Source: Pseudomonas baltica (GTDB taxonomy: Bacteria > Pseudomonadota > Gammaproteobacteria > Pseudomonadales > Pseudomonadaceae). Taken from it: a stretch of 64,000 bases of DNA. Under the pieces are notes generated by a model. It searched no databases. It saw only the letters and a list, made by a program, of their open reading frames with translations, and had not been told where the DNA came from. A program made the position numbers and the translations under genes. Positions 48,747 to 59,156 of the stretch are shown one piece after another. How positions within the stretch are numbered: position 1 is the stretch's first letter; the number at the start of each line of letters is the position of its first letter. The DNA is taken from NCBI RefSeq assembly GCF_014235765.1, contig NZ_JACMYH010000001.1, positions 1,240,001-1,304,000 of the forward strand, given 5' to 3'.

Positions 48747-50060
48747 ATGCACAAGACCCGCCTCGCTACATTGATTCTGCTGGCTGCCGGCCTTGCCGCC
48801 TGTGGCGAAACATCGTCATTGCAGGTCAGCGACGGGACGGGCCCCTCGCCCAAGCTGCCCGAGCCCAACAAGACCCTGATCCCTACCGTCAACATCGCAC
48901 CGGCGGTGGGCTGGCCCGAAGGTGGCAAGCCAACGGCGGCGCCCGGCACCCAGGTGGCCGCATTCGCCGCAGACCTGGACCACCCGCGCTGGCTTTACGT
49001 GCTGCCCAACGGTGACGTGCTGGTGGCGGAAACCAACTCGCCGGCCAAGCCTGACGACAGCAAGGGTATTCGCGGCTTCGTCATGGAGAAGGTGATGAGC
49101 CGGGCGGGCGCCGGCGTGCCCAGCGCCAACCGGATTTCGCTGCTGCGCGACAAGGACGGTGATGGCGTGGCCGAGACCCGTACCGTCTTCATTGCCAACC
49201 TCAATTCGCCGTTCGGCATGACCCTGGTCGGCAACGATTTCTATGTGGCGGACACCGACAAGCTGCTGCGCTTCAAATACACCGATGGCGCCACCTCGAT
49301 CAGCGGCGCGGGCGAGAAAGTGGTGGACCTGCCGGGCGGCACGCTCAACCACCACTGGACCAAGAACGTCATCGCCAGCCCAGATGGCAAGAAGCTGTAC
49401 GTCACCGTTGGCTCCAACAGCAACGTGGGCGAGAACGGCATGGATCAGGAACAAGGCCGCGCAGCAATCTGGGAAGTGGATGCTGCCACGGGCCAGCACC
49501 GGATTTTCGCCTCCGGCCTGCGCAACCCCAACGGCATGGCCTGGGAACCCAAAACCGGCAAGTTGTGGACGGCGGTCAACGAGCGCGACGAGATCGGCAG
49601 CGACCTGGTGCCGGATTACATCACCTCGGTCAAGGATGGCGGTTTCTACGGCTGGCCCTATAGCTATTACGGGCAGCATGTAGACGTACGCGTCGAGCCG
49701 CAGAATCCCGAACTGGTGGCCAAGGCCATCGCGCCGGACTATGCAGTCGGGCCGCATACGGCATCGCTGGGCTTAAGTTTCGCCGACGGCAGCGGATTGC
49801 CTGCCCCCTTCACTACGGGCGCACTGATCGGCCAGCATGGATCGTGGAATCGCAAGCCGCACAGCGGCTACAAGGTGGTGTTCGTGCCGTTCGTGGACGG
49901 CAAGCCGAGCGGCCAGCCCATCGACCTGCTCAGTGGCTTCCTCAATGGCGACGAGAAAGCCATGGGTCGCCCGGTTGCGGTACTGCCCGACCACAAGGGC
50001 GGTGTGCTGGTTGCCGACGATGTGGGCAACAAGATCTGGCGAGTCACTGCCGCCAAGTGA
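48747..50060 (+). CDS. PQQ-dependent sugar (sorbosone-type) dehydrogenase, lipoprotein
   Basis: 437 aa. Lipoprotein signal with lipobox LAAC (Cys about residue 19). A six-bladed beta-propeller of the soluble glucose/L-sorbosone dehydrogenase family: [67 protein letters not shown], and [14 protein letters not shown]. These contain the His and Arg of the PQQ site of the family. Substrate unknown. Monocistronic. Confidence 0.87.
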   Translation: MHKTRLATLILLAAGLAACGETSSLQVSDGTGPSPKLPEPNKTLIPTVNIAPAVGWPEGGKPTAAPGTQVAAFAADLDHPRWLYVLPNGDVLVAETNSPAKPDDSKGIRGFVMEKVMSRAGAGVPSANRISLLRDKDGDGVAETRTVFIANLNSPFGMTLVGNDFYVADTDKLLRFKYTDGATSISGAGEKVVDLPGGTLNHHWTKNVIASPDGKKLYVTVGSNSNVGENGMDQEQGRAAIWEVDAATGQHRIFASGLRNPNGMAWEPKTGKLWTAVNERDEIGSDLVPDYITSVKDGGFYGWPYSYYGQHVDVRVEPQNPELVAKAIAPDYAVGPHTASLGLSFADGSGLPAPFTTGALIGQHGSWNRKPHSGYKVVFVPFVDGKPSGQPIDLLSGFLNGDEKAMGRPVAVLPDHKGGVLVADDVGNKIWRVTAAK

Positions 50061-50099
50061 TCGAGCCTGGCCGGGGCGAGATCACTTGCCCCGTTCGGG

Positions 50100-50645
50100 T
50101 CACGGATTGCGCGCCAGCTGGCCGGGTTGCAGCACCCGCTTGGCGTTGAGATAGGCTTTTTGCCAATAGGGCTTGTTCAGATAATCGAGCTTGACCGTGC
50201 CGCCGCTCGACGGGGCATGCACGAAACGCCCCTCCCCTACGTAGATACCGGCGTGACTGACTTGCGAGCCACCGCTGGTGGCAAAGAACACCAGATCCCC
50301 GGACTGCAGGTGCGACTGGTCGACATCCGGCGAGCGCATCACGATCATTTCCCGCGTCGAGCGCGGCAGGGCAATGCCGGCGGCATCGCGATAAACGAAG
50401 CTGATCAGGCCGCTGCAGTCGAACCCGGAGTCGGGCGTATTGCCTCCCCAGCGGTACGGCGTGCCCACCAATCCCAAGGCCCGAAACAAGACGTCGTCGG
50501 CGGCGCCGACCATGTCGTTGTTGGGGTTCATGACGATCGGGTTGATGACCTTGGGCCTGACTACCTTGGCCGGAGGCGCACTGGCGCAGCCGGCAAGCAC
50601 GGCGGCCAATGCGATTGAAACGAAAACGCGTGCCTGGGTAGACAT
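50100..50645 (-). CDS. NlpC/P60 (C40) peptidase, lipoprotein
   Basis: 181 aa from ATG at 50645 (alternative 50657). Lipobox LAGC at about residue 19; catalytic Cys in GFDCSGLISFVYR, His in VSHAGIYVGEG, third residue in FVHAPSS. A D,L-endopeptidase-type murein hydrolase similar to E. coli MepS (Spr). A paralogue lies immediately upstream. Confidence 0.9.
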   Translation of the reverse strand: MSTQARVFVSIALAAVLAGCASAPPAKVVRPKVINPIVMNPNNDMVGAADDVLFRALGLVGTPYRWGGNTPDSGFDCSGLISFVYRDAAGIALPRSTREMIVMRSPDVDQSHLQSGDLVFFATSGGSQVSHAGIYVGEGRFVHAPSSGGTVKLDYLNKPYWQKAYLNAKRVLQPGQLARNP

Positions 50646-50753
50646 GTACCGAACCATCCTGAGCCGACTGCCGTAATAGACTAGATTCATTACCCGAAAA
50701 CACAAACGGCGCTGAGGTTTTCACCTCACCGCCGCTTCGTTGCGCTGCATCCG

Positions 50754-51389
50754 TTATTTGCTGGAGATCATCGTGGTGGGCGCCATGGCCAGGGCCCGCT
50801 TGGCCTCGATGAAAGTCTTGCTCCAGTAGCTGTCGCCCAGGCTGTCTACGCGAACGCCACCGCTGCGGCGGCTGCTGGAGTGGATGAACTGGTCATCGCC
50901 CAGGTAGATGCCGGCATGGCTGACACGACCACGGCCGTTGGTGCTGAAGAACAGCAGGTCACCGGGCTTGAGCTTGTTGCGGGCAACCAGTGGGGCCTTG
51001 ACGTTGATCATCTCGCGAGTCGAGCGCGGCAGGTTCATGCCCGCCTCTTCGCGAAACAGATAGCCGATGAAACCACTGCAATCGAAACCGGAAGCCTTGT
51101 CGGTGCCGCCGAAACGGTAGCGGGTACCGATCAGGGATTTGCCACGCTCAAGGATGCTGTCGGCCAGGATCGGCAAGCTGTAGCCCTTGCTGCCGTCGAA
51201 CTGGGCCAGCTCGTCTTCGGTGGCGATTTCTTCTTCGAACAGCAGCGAGGCTTTCGAAGGGGATTGATGCGGCTGGACGGCGGTGACCGGGTCCAGAACC
51301 TGCTGCTGGGAGACCGGCGCTTGCGCCGCGCAACCGACCAGAAGGGTCAACAGTGCGATGGGCACGAGGGGTGCTAAGCGATTGAGCAT
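50754..51389 (-). CDS. NlpC/P60 (C40) peptidase, lipoprotein (paralogue)
   Basis: 211 aa from ATG at 51389 (a GTG two codons upstream is possible). Lipobox LVGC; an acidic linker (EEEIATEDELAQFDGSKGYS) that the neighbour lacks; catalytic Cys in GFDCSGFIGYLFR, His in VSHAGIYLGDD, then FIHSSSRRSGGV. MepS-like murein endopeptidase. The catalytic domains of the two genes are alike, indicating tandem duplication. Confidence 0.9.
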   Translation of the reverse strand: MLNRLAPLVPIALLTLLVGCAAQAPVSQQQVLDPVTAVQPHQSPSKASLLFEEEIATEDELAQFDGSKGYSLPILADSILERGKSLIGTRYRFGGTDKASGFDCSGFIGYLFREEAGMNLPRSTREMINVKAPLVARNKLKPGDLLFFSTNGRGRVSHAGIYLGDDQFIHSSSRRSGGVRVDSLGDSYWSKTFIEAKRALAMAPTTMISSK

Positions 51390-51702
51390 GGGCACGACCG
51401 TGACGAGGAATAGTGAAAGAGAAGCGACTATACCTGTATCGCGATTATTTGCAAATTCAATCGAACGAAATGTGACTCAGGAGAATTACGGTGACATCTA
51501 ACGCCCCATTTTGCGGCCCCGCTCGCATCCCGTTGCACGATAATAACGCAGGATCCCCGGATTCATTGGTCGAAAGATAATCGCGAAATGCCACCATCCT
51601 GACTGGACGTCTATACAGATAAGCATGCTGCAGAGGCGGACTTAGAACCGATTGGAACACCGGTGAAACAGGTCATAGAGCGGCTGAATCGACCTGCCTT
51701 TT
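51390..51702. other. 313-bp intergenic region
   Basis: No RNA gene or repeat is evident. The only coding hint is a 29-codon frame on the plus strand, GTG 51491 to TAA 51580, with GGAG seven bases before it; this is too short and unsupported to call. Confidence 0.4.
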
Positions 51703-52407
51703 CTACCACCCCAGCGTTTCCTTGAGGAAAGGGATGGTCAGCTTGCGCTGCGCCTGCAGCGAGGCCTGATCGAGGCGCTCGAGCAGCTCGAACAGTGCAC
51801 TCATGCTGCGCGTGCCACGGGTGAGAATGAAATGGCCGACCTCATCGGTCAGGTGCAGGCCGCGACGCGATGCACGCAGCTGCAGGGCGCGCAGTTTGTC
51901 CTCGTCGGACAGCGGGCGCATCTGGAAGATCAGGGCGAGGGTCAGGCGCGACTTCAGGTCGGCAAGCTTCACCGGCAGTTCGCGGGGCGAGTGGGACGCA
52001 GCGATCAGCAGCCGGCGGCCACTGTCGCGAAGGCGGTTGAACAGGTGGAACAGAGCTTCTTCCCACTCCGGCTTGCCGGCCACCACATGCAGGTCATCCA
52101 GGCACACCAGCTCGTACTGGGCCAGATCATCGAGGATGCCGACGCCACGATCGAGCAGTTCGGCCAGCGGCAGGTACACCGCCGGTTCGCCCAGTTGCTC
52201 GAAACGCAGGCAGGCTGCGTGCAGCAGATGAGTGCGCCCTACCCCGTGCTTGCCCCACAGGTAGATGAGGCTTTCGGTCCAACCGGCGTCTGCTTCGCAC
52301 AGGCGCTCGACGTAGCCGAGTGCCGCGGCATTGGCGCCTGGATAGTAATTGATGAAGGTCGCGTCATCCCGCAGACGCACACCTAGGGGCAGCTGAATCG
52401 GTTTCAT
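51703..52407 (-). CDS. hda: DnaA regulatory inactivator Hda
   Basis: A DnaA-related AAA+ protein that works with the DNA-loaded clamp to hydrolyse DnaA-bound ATP. 234 aa from ATG at 52407 (MKPIQLPLGVRLRDDATFINY, containing the clamp-binding QLPLGV motif). Walker A is the Hda-type WGKHGVGRTHLL; Walker B LVCLDDLHVV. It has no DNA-binding domain IV. Confidence 0.95.
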   Translation of the reverse strand: MKPIQLPLGVRLRDDATFINYYPGANAAALGYVERLCEADAGWTESLIYLWGKHGVGRTHLLHAACLRFEQLGEPAVYLPLAELLDRGVGILDDLAQYELVCLDDLHVVAGKPEWEEALFHLFNRLRDSGRRLLIAASHSPRELPVKLADLKSRLTLALIFQMRPLSDEDKLRALQLRASRRGLHLTDEVGHFILTRGTRSMSALFELLERLDQASLQAQRKLTIPFLKETLGW

Positions 52408-52562
52408 GCTGGCTGAACAGCCCTGGGATCGAGCTGCAACGGGCCTCAATGTGAAGTGTGCAAAGTCTATACCTGCCCGGGCAGCCGCACAATGCGCAAC
52501 ACTGCTTGGAAAATCAAAGGTTTACAGTTTGGCTGCAGCGAGCCCCGCAGGGCCCGCCGCGC

Positions 52563-53636
52563 TTACAGGTCTGGATCCTCGGAGCCGGCGTAGATGTTCG
52601 AGTCCTTGTACAGGTCGTGCATGTGCCGCACCAGGACCATGATCACTGCAGCCACCGGCAGCGCCAGCAGCACGCCGGTGAAACCGAACAGCTCGCCGCC
52701 GGCGAGAATGGCGAAGATCACCGCCACCGGGTGCAGACCTATGCGATCGCCCACCAGCAAAGGCGTGAGCACCATGCCCTCCAGCGCCTGGCCGATCATG
52801 AATACGGCGACGATGGCGATCATATGGAACGGGTCCAGGCCGAACTGGAACAGGCCGGCGATGATCGCCGAACCGATGCCGATGACGAAGCCCATGTACG
52901 GCACGATGGCCGCAAGCCCGGCCACGACGCCGATCAACAGGCCCAACTGCAGGCCCACCAGCATCAATCCGGTGGCGTAGATGACACCCAGGGCCAGCAT
53001 CACCAGCAGCTGGCCACGCACGAACGCGCCCAGCACCTCGTGGCACTCACCCGCGAGGCGCACGATCTGCCCTTCCCGTTGCCGTGGCAGCAGGCCGCGG
53101 ATTTTCGCCATCATCAGGTCCCAGTCGCGCAACAGGTAAAAGGCGACTACGGGGATCAGCACGAAGTTGGCCAACCAGGCCATGAACGCCAGACCGGACG
53201 CCGTGGCCTGGGACAGGATCACCCCGACCACATCGGTGGTCTGTCCCATATGGCTGCTGATGGCGGCCTTGATCTGGTCGAATTTCCAGAATCCTTCGGC
53301 CAGGCCCAGCCGCGTCTGCACCCATGGCAGCGCCGAATGCTGCAACCAGTCGAGCATCTGCGGGGCCATCTGGTACAGGCTGACCAACTGCTTGGCGAGC
53401 ATGGGGATGAGCACCAGCAGCGCCAGCACCAACAGCAGCGTGAACAGGGCGAACACCACCACCACGCCCCAGGTGCGCGACAGCTTCCATTTCTCCAGTC
53501 GATCGACCAGCGGATCCGCGAGATAAGCCAGCAGGATACCGACCAGAAAAGGCGAGAGAATCGGATGCAGCAGGTAGAAGAACACGCAGAGCAGCAGCAC
53601 TGCTCCCAGCCAGAACCAACGGCGCATATCAGTCAT
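52563..53636 (-). CDS. AI-2E family transporter (PerM/TqsA-like)
   Basis: 357 aa, about eight TM segments: an N-terminal pair (LGAVLLLCVFFYLLHPILSPFLVG), a long periplasmic segment and a C-terminal group with GFVIGIGSAIIAGLFQF and EGMVLTPLLVGDRIGLHPVAVIFAILAGGELFG, the last typical of the family. Substrate is unknown; members include quorum-signal exporters and Na+/H+ antiporters. It is transcribed towards hda, which starts 155 bp away. Confidence 0.88.
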   Translation of the reverse strand: MTDMRRWFWLGAVLLLCVFFYLLHPILSPFLVGILLAYLADPLVDRLEKWKLSRTWGVVVVFALFTLLLVLALLVLIPMLAKQLVSLYQMAPQMLDWLQHSALPWVQTRLGLAEGFWKFDQIKAAISSHMGQTTDVVGVILSQATASGLAFMAWLANFVLIPVVAFYLLRDWDLMMAKIRGLLPRQREGQIVRLAGECHEVLGAFVRGQLLVMLALGVIYATGLMLVGLQLGLLIGVVAGLAAIVPYMGFVIGIGSAIIAGLFQFGLDPFHMIAIVAVFMIGQALEGMVLTPLLVGDRIGLHPVAVIFAILAGGELFGFTGVLLALPVAAVIMVLVRHMHDLYKDSNIYAGSEDPDL

Positions 53637-53717
53637 CGGACAGCCCAGCTATATATAGAAGAGACAAAACGGGAATTGGGTGCGACGCCAGCGCGGCGTC
53701 GCATTGGCGTCGCTGGC

Positions 53718-54761
53718 TTACCAGCGAAAGCTCAGGTCCGGCGCGGGCTGGGGCGCTGGCGCCGGCGCGCCGGGAGCCGCCTGGGCATCGACCGGTACCA
53801 CGGGCGCCTGGTACGGCACCTCCTGCAGCTTGGCCAGGCCCAGTTGCGCGCGCAACTGCTCGGCACTGCCCGTCACGCGGTAGACGACCTTGTCGCCGTC
53901 CACCGTGCGCAGGCGCGCACCGTAGGATTCAAGCAGGCGACCCATCTGCGCGTAACGCTCCAGGTTCATGCCTTCGACTGCCAGGGTCATTTCGCTACTG
54001 GCGCCGGGCTTGGCCACGAAACGCGTGGCCAGGCGCTGACTGACGGCCAGCAGCACGGCATCGGCAAGGGCCGCCTGGTCGGCGCCCTCGGCCTTGCCCT
54101 GTTCGCGCTGGTTGCCCAGCCACAGGCGCCAGGTGCCCGACCATTTGCCTTCCTCCTCGCGCGAATGCACAGCCAGCAGGCCATCGGCACCGTAGCGCTC
54201 GGACGCGCCACGCAGCGCCGCCGGGTCGCTGGCTTCGAGGTTCTGTGCAGTCCCCACGCCCTGCTCGCCGAGGTCGGCCAGGGGCAGGCGCAATGGCAGA
54301 CCGCGATGCTGTGCGGCGCGGCGCAGCGGCTCGGCGGCGGATTGGCCGTCACCGACCAGGCTGCTGCCCTCGACGCTGTCGCTCAACCACCAGCCCAGGA
54401 TCGAAGGCCGATTGCTGCCCCAGGTCGGCAGACCCGCCGAGCGCAAGGCGGTGTCGGTGCTGGCCATGTCGAAATCGACCTGCAGCGACTCGGGCGGGCC
54501 TGCATCGTAGCCGTACTGGCTGATGATCTGCTGTGGATCCTTGCGCACGCTGGCCAGGCCTGGGCTGGCAAACGCCTTGGCGTCGCCGGTCAGGCGCAGC
54601 ACCAGGGTTTCCAGCGCACGCTGGGTGGCCTGGGTACGCTCTTCGGGCGTCTGGCTGGCCACGGGCTCGCGCACCTGATACAGGTTGCTGATTGTTTCGG
54701 CGTGCAGCGGCACGCTCGACAGGGTAATGCAGGTGGCTAGCAGGTAGTGGCGCAGACGCAT
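53718..54761 (-). CDS. DUF2066 domain protein, exported
   Basis: 347 aa from ATG at 54761 (MRLRHYLLATCITLSSVPLHA, a signal peptide); the longer frame reads through the purM leader. The mature protein begins ETISNLYQVREPV and carries the DUF2066 pattern QATQRALETLVLRLTGD. A Pro/Ala-rich C-terminus ends PDLSFRW. Function unknown. Divergent from purM, an arrangement conserved in pseudomonads. Confidence 0.87.
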   Translation of the reverse strand: MRLRHYLLATCITLSSVPLHAETISNLYQVREPVASQTPEERTQATQRALETLVLRLTGDAKAFASPGLASVRKDPQQIISQYGYDAGPPESLQVDFDMASTDTALRSAGLPTWGSNRPSILGWWLSDSVEGSSLVGDGQSAAEPLRRAAQHRGLPLRLPLADLGEQGVGTAQNLEASDPAALRGASERYGADGLLAVHSREEEGKWSGTWRLWLGNQREQGKAEGADQAALADAVLLAVSQRLATRFVAKPGASSEMTLAVEGMNLERYAQMGRLLESYGARLRTVDGDKVVYRVTGSAEQLRAQLGLAKLQEVPYQAPVVPVDAQAAPGAPAPAPQPAPDLSFRW

Positions 54762-55006
54762 GGACGTTTCCCGACGGTAATAGCGGATTGAGGCTGTGAC
54801 CGTACAATCGGCAAAAAGCTCAGTGGTCAAGCTCGGCGCCCAATGTAGCATGCCCGCGCGCGCCTTGGCTGCGGGCGGGCGCAAGCCGGCAATGGCACAA
54901 CCGTCGAACCGCGCTGGTGACGTTCGGACAAGCCTGATAAAATCGCGCGCCTTCGTGGATCGACGACGGTCGACTCCCCCGACTCCCTCCTTTAAAGGCC
55001 TGGATC

Positions 55007-56065
55007 ATGAGCAATAAACCCTCCGTGAGCTACAAGGACGCCGGTGTAGACATCGACGCCGGTGAAGCATTGGTCGAACGCATCAAAGGCGTCGCCAAGC
55101 GTACCGCGCGCCCCGAGGTCATGGGCGGCCTGGGCGGTTTTGGTGCCTTGTGCGAAATCCCGGCCGGCTACAAGCAGCCCGTGCTGGTGTCGGGCACCGA
55201 CGGCGTGGGGACCAAGCTGCGCCTGGCACTGAACCTCAATCGCCATGAAAGCATCGGCATCGACCTGGTTGCCATGTGCGTCAACGACCTGGTGGTGTGT
55301 GGCGCCGAGCCGCTGTTCTTCCTCGACTACTACGCCACCGGCAAGCTCAACGTCGACACCGCCGCCACCGTGGTCACCGGCATCGGCGCCGGCTGCGAAC
55401 TGGCCGGTTGCTCTCTGGTAGGCGGCGAGACGGCCGAGATGCCGGGCATGTACGAAGGCGAAGACTACGACCTGGCCGGCTTCTGCGTGGGTGTGGTCGA
55501 GAAGGCCGAGATCATCGACGGCAGCAAGGTCGCCAACGGCGACGCGTTGATCGCCCTGCCGTCTTCGGGCCCTCACTCCAACGGCTATTCGCTGGTGCGC
55601 AAGATCATCGAAGTCGCCGGTGCCGACATCGAGACCGTCGAGCTCGACGGCAAGCCGTTGACCGACCTGCTGATGGCACCCACGCGCATCTACGTCAAAC
55701 CCCTGCTGCAACTGATCAAGGACACCGGAGCCGTCAAGGCCATGGCCCACATCACCGGCGGCGGGCTGCTCGACAATATCCCGCGGGTCCTGCCCAAGGG
55801 TGCCCAGGCCGTGGTCGACGTCGCCAGCTGGCAGCGTCCTGCGGTGTTCGACTGGCTGCAGCAGCAGGGCAACGTCGATGAGCACGAGATGCACCGGGTG
55901 CTGAACTGCGGCGTTGGCATGGTCATCTGCGTGGCCCAGGCCGATGTCGAGAAAACGCTGGCGTCCCTGCGCGCCGCCGGCGAGCAACCTTGGGTCATCG
56001 GTGAAATCGCCCAGGCCGCTGAAGGTGCCGCACAGGTCGAACTGAAGAACCTCAAGGCTCACTGA
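55007..56065 (+). CDS. purM: Phosphoribosylformylglycinamidine cyclo-ligase (AIR synthase)
   Basis: It converts FGAM to AIR in purine synthesis. 352 aa: [43 protein letters not shown], the [27 protein letters not shown] segment (core [15 protein letters not shown]), and THITGGG-like [17 protein letters not shown]. Typical length. Overlaps purN by 1 nt. Confidence 0.97.
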   Translation: MSNKPSVSYKDAGVDIDAGEALVERIKGVAKRTARPEVMGGLGGFGALCEIPAGYKQPVLVSGTDGVGTKLRLALNLNRHESIGIDLVAMCVNDLVVCGAEPLFFLDYYATGKLNVDTAATVVTGIGAGCELAGCSLVGGETAEMPGMYEGEDYDLAGFCVGVVEKAEIIDGSKVANGDALIALPSSGPHSNGYSLVRKIIEVAGADIETVELDGKPLTDLLMAPTRIYVKPLLQLIKDTGAVKAMAHITGGGLLDNIPRVLPKGAQAVVDVASWQRPAVFDWLQQQGNVDEHEMHRVLNCGVGMVICVAQADVEKTLASLRAAGEQPWVIGEIAQAAEGAAQVELKNLKAH

Positions 56066-56712
56066 TGCCTTCGACCTGTAACGTCGTGGTGCTGCTGTCG
56101 GGCACTGGCAGCAACCTGCAGGCCTTGCTCGACAGCCTGCAGGCAGGCAACCCCGCCCGCATCGCCGCGGTGGTTTCCAACCGGGCCGATGCCCTTGGCC
56201 TGCAGCGCGCACGCGATGCAGGCATCGAGGCACGCGTACTGGAGCATCAGGGGTTCGCCGACCGCGAAGCCTTCGATGCTGCCCTGATCGACCTCGTCGA
56301 CCGGTACCAACCCCACCTGGTGGTCCTCGCCGGCTTCATGCGCATCCTCAGCCCGTCTTTCGTGCGCCACTACCAGGGCCGTCTGCTCAACATCCATCCC
56401 TCCCTGCTGCCGCGTTACAAGGGTCTGCATACCCACCGTCGCGCGCTCGAGGCCGGGGACCGGGAGCATGGCTGCAGCGTGCACTTCGTCACCGAGGAAC
56501 TCGATGGCGGGCCACTGGTCGTACAGGCAGTGATTCCGGTACAGTCGACCGACACGCCAGACACCCTGGCGCAACGGGTGCATGCCCAGGAACACCAGAT
56601 CTACCCGCTGGCAGTGCGCTGGTTCGCCGAAGGCCGTGTGCGCCTGGGCGAACAGGGTGCACTGCTCGATGGCCAGCCGTTACCGGCTTGTGGCCATTTG
56701 ATTCGACTCTAG
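56065..56712 (+). CDS. purN: Phosphoribosylglycinamide formyltransferase
   Basis: It transfers formyl from 10-formyl-THF to GAR. 215 aa. Substrate loop LLSGTGSNLQALLD; catalytic Asn-His pair in NIHPSLLPRYKGLHTHRRAL and the Asp in TEELDGGPLV. The start shares one base with the purM stop; DUF3108 gene follows after 8 bp. Confidence 0.97.
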   Translation: MPSTCNVVVLLSGTGSNLQALLDSLQAGNPARIAAVVSNRADALGLQRARDAGIEARVLEHQGFADREAFDAALIDLVDRYQPHLVVLAGFMRILSPSFVRHYQGRLLNIHPSLLPRYKGLHTHRRALEAGDREHGCSVHFVTEELDGGPLVVQAVIPVQSTDTPDTLAQRVHAQEHQIYPLAVRWFAEGRVRLGEQGALLDGQPLPACGHLIRL

Positions 56713-56720
56713 GAGTTTAT

Positions 56721-57431
56721 ATGCGTCGCGCCCTGCTCTTCGCCGTTGCCCTGCTGGCCCTTCCGCTTCACGCCGCAGAGCTCAAGCCCTTTTCCGCCAG
56801 CTACACGGCCGACTGGAAACAGCTGCCCATGAGCGGCACTGCCGAGCGCAGCCTGAGCAAAGGCGCCAATGGCGATTGGACGCTGGCATTCAAGGCCTCG
56901 ATGATGATTGCCAGCCTGAGTGAAGTCAGCACCCTGCGTGTCGACAAGGAAGCCATGCTGCCCGAGACCTACAATTTCGAACGTGGCGGGCTGGGCAAGG
57001 CCCGCAAGGTCAACCTCGACTTCGACTGGGCGGCCAAGAAGGTCACCGGTACCGACCGAGGCGACCCGATCAACCTGCCCCTCAACACCGGCGTCCTGGA
57101 CAAATCCACCTATCAGCTGGCTCTGCAGCACGACGTTGCCGCAGGCAAGAAGAGCATGAGCTACCAGGTGGTCGATGGCGACGAGATCGACACCTACGAC
57201 TTCCGCGTGCTGGGTACCGAGAAGGTCGAGACCAAGGCGGGCCAGGTCGACGCGATCAAGGTCGAGCGCGTGCGCGATCCCACCCAAAGCAAGCGCATCA
57301 CCGTGCTCTGGTTCGCCAAGGATTGGGACTACCTGCTGGTGCGCCTGCAGCAGGTCGAGACCGACGGCAAGGAGTACAACATCATGCTGCAGGACGGCAC
57401 GGTGGACGGCAAATCAGTAAAAGGCAGCTGA
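56721..57431 (+). CDS. DUF3108 domain protein, exported
   Basis: 236 aa. Signal peptide MRRALLFAVALLALPLHA; the mature protein has an all-beta look with FSASYTADWKQLPMSGTAERSL and TEKVETKAGQVDAIKVERVRD, the DUF3108 pattern. AGGAG at 56711-56715. Conserved purMN neighbour with unknown, presumably periplasmic, role. Followed by a terminator. Confidence 0.9.
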   Translation: MRRALLFAVALLALPLHAAELKPFSASYTADWKQLPMSGTAERSLSKGANGDWTLAFKASMMIASLSEVSTLRVDKEAMLPETYNFERGGLGKARKVNLDFDWAAKKVTGTDRGDPINLPLNTGVLDKSTYQLALQHDVAAGKKSMSYQVVDGDEIDTYDFRVLGTEKVETKAGQVDAIKVERVRDPTQSKRITVLWFAKDWDYLLVRLQQVETDGKEYNIMLQDGTVDGKSVKGS

Positions 57432-57453
57432 GTGGCTGCGTTGCGGTAACGAC

Positions 57454-57476
57454 AAGGGCCCTGCGGGGCCCTTTTT
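57454..57476 (+). terminator. Terminator after the purMN operon
   Basis: AAGGGCCC, TGCG loop, GGGCCC followed by TTTTT. Confidence 0.88.
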
Positions 57477-57613
57477 CGTGGGCGGATATCCGCCACGGTT
57501 TCGGCGCGGGGAGGCGCACAGGGCGGATTCCCGCCACTTGTACAGCTATGTGACGACAACCATACGCCTGCCCAGGCCACAGCCACCCGTGTTGTGCCAT
57601 CAGTACGCAACTA

Positions 57614-57629
57614 TGGCACGGCACCTGCA
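57614..57629 (+). promoter_or_regulatory. Sigma-54 promoter of dctA
   Basis: TGGCACG-GCAC-CTGCA: GG at 57615-57616 and GC at 57627-57628 are separated by exactly 10 bases, matching the -24/-12 consensus TGGCACG-N4-TTGCW at 11 of 12 defined positions. It fits DctB/DctD control of C4-dicarboxylate uptake. Confidence 0.8.
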
Positions 57630-57760
57630 ATACATTCCGCAGAGGTTTGCCACCGTGCAACTCGCCCACAACAAATCCCTCCAGACAGGAGGGTTCGTGC
57701 TTTAGGTGTCGCGAACACTCCGGAACGGGTGCCAGGCGATACACTTGAGGAACTTGCAAA

Positions 57761-59113
57761 ATGACGACTCGTCAGCCGCTGTACAAATCGCTGTATTTCC
57801 AGGTGATCGTCGCGATCATCATCGGTATTCTGATCGGCCACTTCTACCCTCAGTTCGCGGTCAAGCTCAAGCCTTTCGGCGACGGCTTCATCAAGCTGAT
57901 CAAGATGGTCATCGCCCCCATCATCTTCTGCACCGTGGTCAGCGGCATCGCCGGCATGCAGAGCATGAAGTCGGTCGGCAAGACCGGTGGCTACGCCCTG
58001 CTGTACTTCGAAGTCGTCTCGACCCTGGCGCTGATCATCGGCCTGGTCGTGGTCAACGTGGTCCAGCCCGGTGCCGGCATGCACGTCGACGTATCGACCC
58101 TGGACGCCAGCAAGATCGCCAGCTACGTTTCGGCAGGCGCTGACCAGAGCATCGTCGGCTTCATCCTCAACGTGATCCCGAACACCATCGTCGGCGCCTT
58201 CGCCAACGGCGATATCCTTCAGGTACTGATGTTCTCGGTGATCTTCGGTTTCGCCCTGCATCGCCTGGGTGCCTACGGCAAGCCGTTGCTGGACCTGATC
58301 GATCGCTTCGCCCACGCCATGTTCAACATCATCAACATGATCATGAAGCTGGCGCCGCTGGGTGCGTTCGGTGCCATGGCCTTCACCATCGGCGCCTACG
58401 GCGTGGGTTCGCTGGTGCAACTGGGCCAGTTGATGATCTGCTTCTACGTCACTTGCGTACTGTTCGTGCTGCTGGTGCTGGGCGCCATCTGCCGCGCTCA
58501 CGGTTTCAGCGTGGTCAAGGTCATCCGCTACATCCGTGAAGAGCTGCTGATCGTTCTGGGCACGTCTTCCTCGGAATCGGCACTGCCACGCATGCTGATC
58601 AAGATGGAACGCCTGGGCGCGCAGAAGTCGGTCGTAGGCCTGGTCATTCCAACTGGCTACTCGTTCAACCTGGACGGTACCTCGATCTACCTGACCATGG
58701 CCGCCGTGTTCATCGCCCAGGCGACCGACACCACCATGGACCTGACTCACCAGATCACTCTGCTGCTGGTGCTGTTGCTGTCTTCCAAGGGCGCTGCCGG
58801 TGTCACCGGTTCGGGCTTCATCGTGCTGGCCGCTACTCTGTCGGCCGTTGGCCAACTGCCGGTCGCAGGCCTGGCACTGATCCTGGGTATCGACCGCTTC
58901 ATGTCCGAAGCGCGCGCGCTGACCAACCTGGTCGGTAACGCGGTTGCCACCCTGGTGGTTGCCAAGTGGGTAGGCGAGCTGGACGAGAAAGTCCTGCAGA
59001 CCGAGCTGGCTTCCGGTGGCCGCGCCATCGTCGACGGCCGTCCGGAAGACGACCTGGGCGTTGCCGAAGGCCGTGATGCCGACACCACGCCACAGAGCAC
59101 TACCCTTCGCTGA
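57761..59113 (+). CDS. dctA: C4-dicarboxylate:cation symporter
   Basis: It takes up succinate, fumarate and malate with protons or sodium. 450 aa of the DAACS family: [19 protein letters not shown], the serine-rich re-entrant loop [13 protein letters not shown], the NLDGTSIY motif, and [15 protein letters not shown] with the substrate-binding RALTNLVGN. About eight TM helices plus two hairpins. Monocistronic with a sigma-54 promoter upstream and a terminator downstream; dctBD are not in the window. Confidence 0.95.
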   Translation: MTTRQPLYKSLYFQVIVAIIIGILIGHFYPQFAVKLKPFGDGFIKLIKMVIAPIIFCTVVSGIAGMQSMKSVGKTGGYALLYFEVVSTLALIIGLVVVNVVQPGAGMHVDVSTLDASKIASYVSAGADQSIVGFILNVIPNTIVGAFANGDILQVLMFSVIFGFALHRLGAYGKPLLDLIDRFAHAMFNIINMIMKLAPLGAFGAMAFTIGAYGVGSLVQLGQLMICFYVTCVLFVLLVLGAICRAHGFSVVKVIRYIREELLIVLGTSSSESALPRMLIKMERLGAQKSVVGLVIPTGYSFNLDGTSIYLTMAAVFIAQATDTTMDLTHQITLLLVLLLSSKGAAGVTGSGFIVLAATLSAVGQLPVAGLALILGIDRFMSEARALTNLVGNAVATLVVAKWVGELDEKVLQTELASGGRAIVDGRPEDDLGVAEGRDADTTPQSTTLR

Positions 59114-59127
59114 TCCCGTGCAGCGAT

Positions 59128-59156
59128 AAAAAAACCCATCTTCGGATGGGTTTTTT
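59128..59156 (+). terminator. Terminator after dctA
   Basis: AAAAAAACCCATC, TTCG loop, GATGGGTTTTTT. Confidence 0.9.

Larger units (their letters stand above)
57432..57760. other. 329-bp intergenic region upstream of dctA
   Basis: It contains the purMN-DUF3108 terminator, a sigma-54 promoter (57614-57629) and a CCCTCC/GGAGGG hairpin (57677-57693) in the dctA leader. No gene. Confidence 0.8.
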
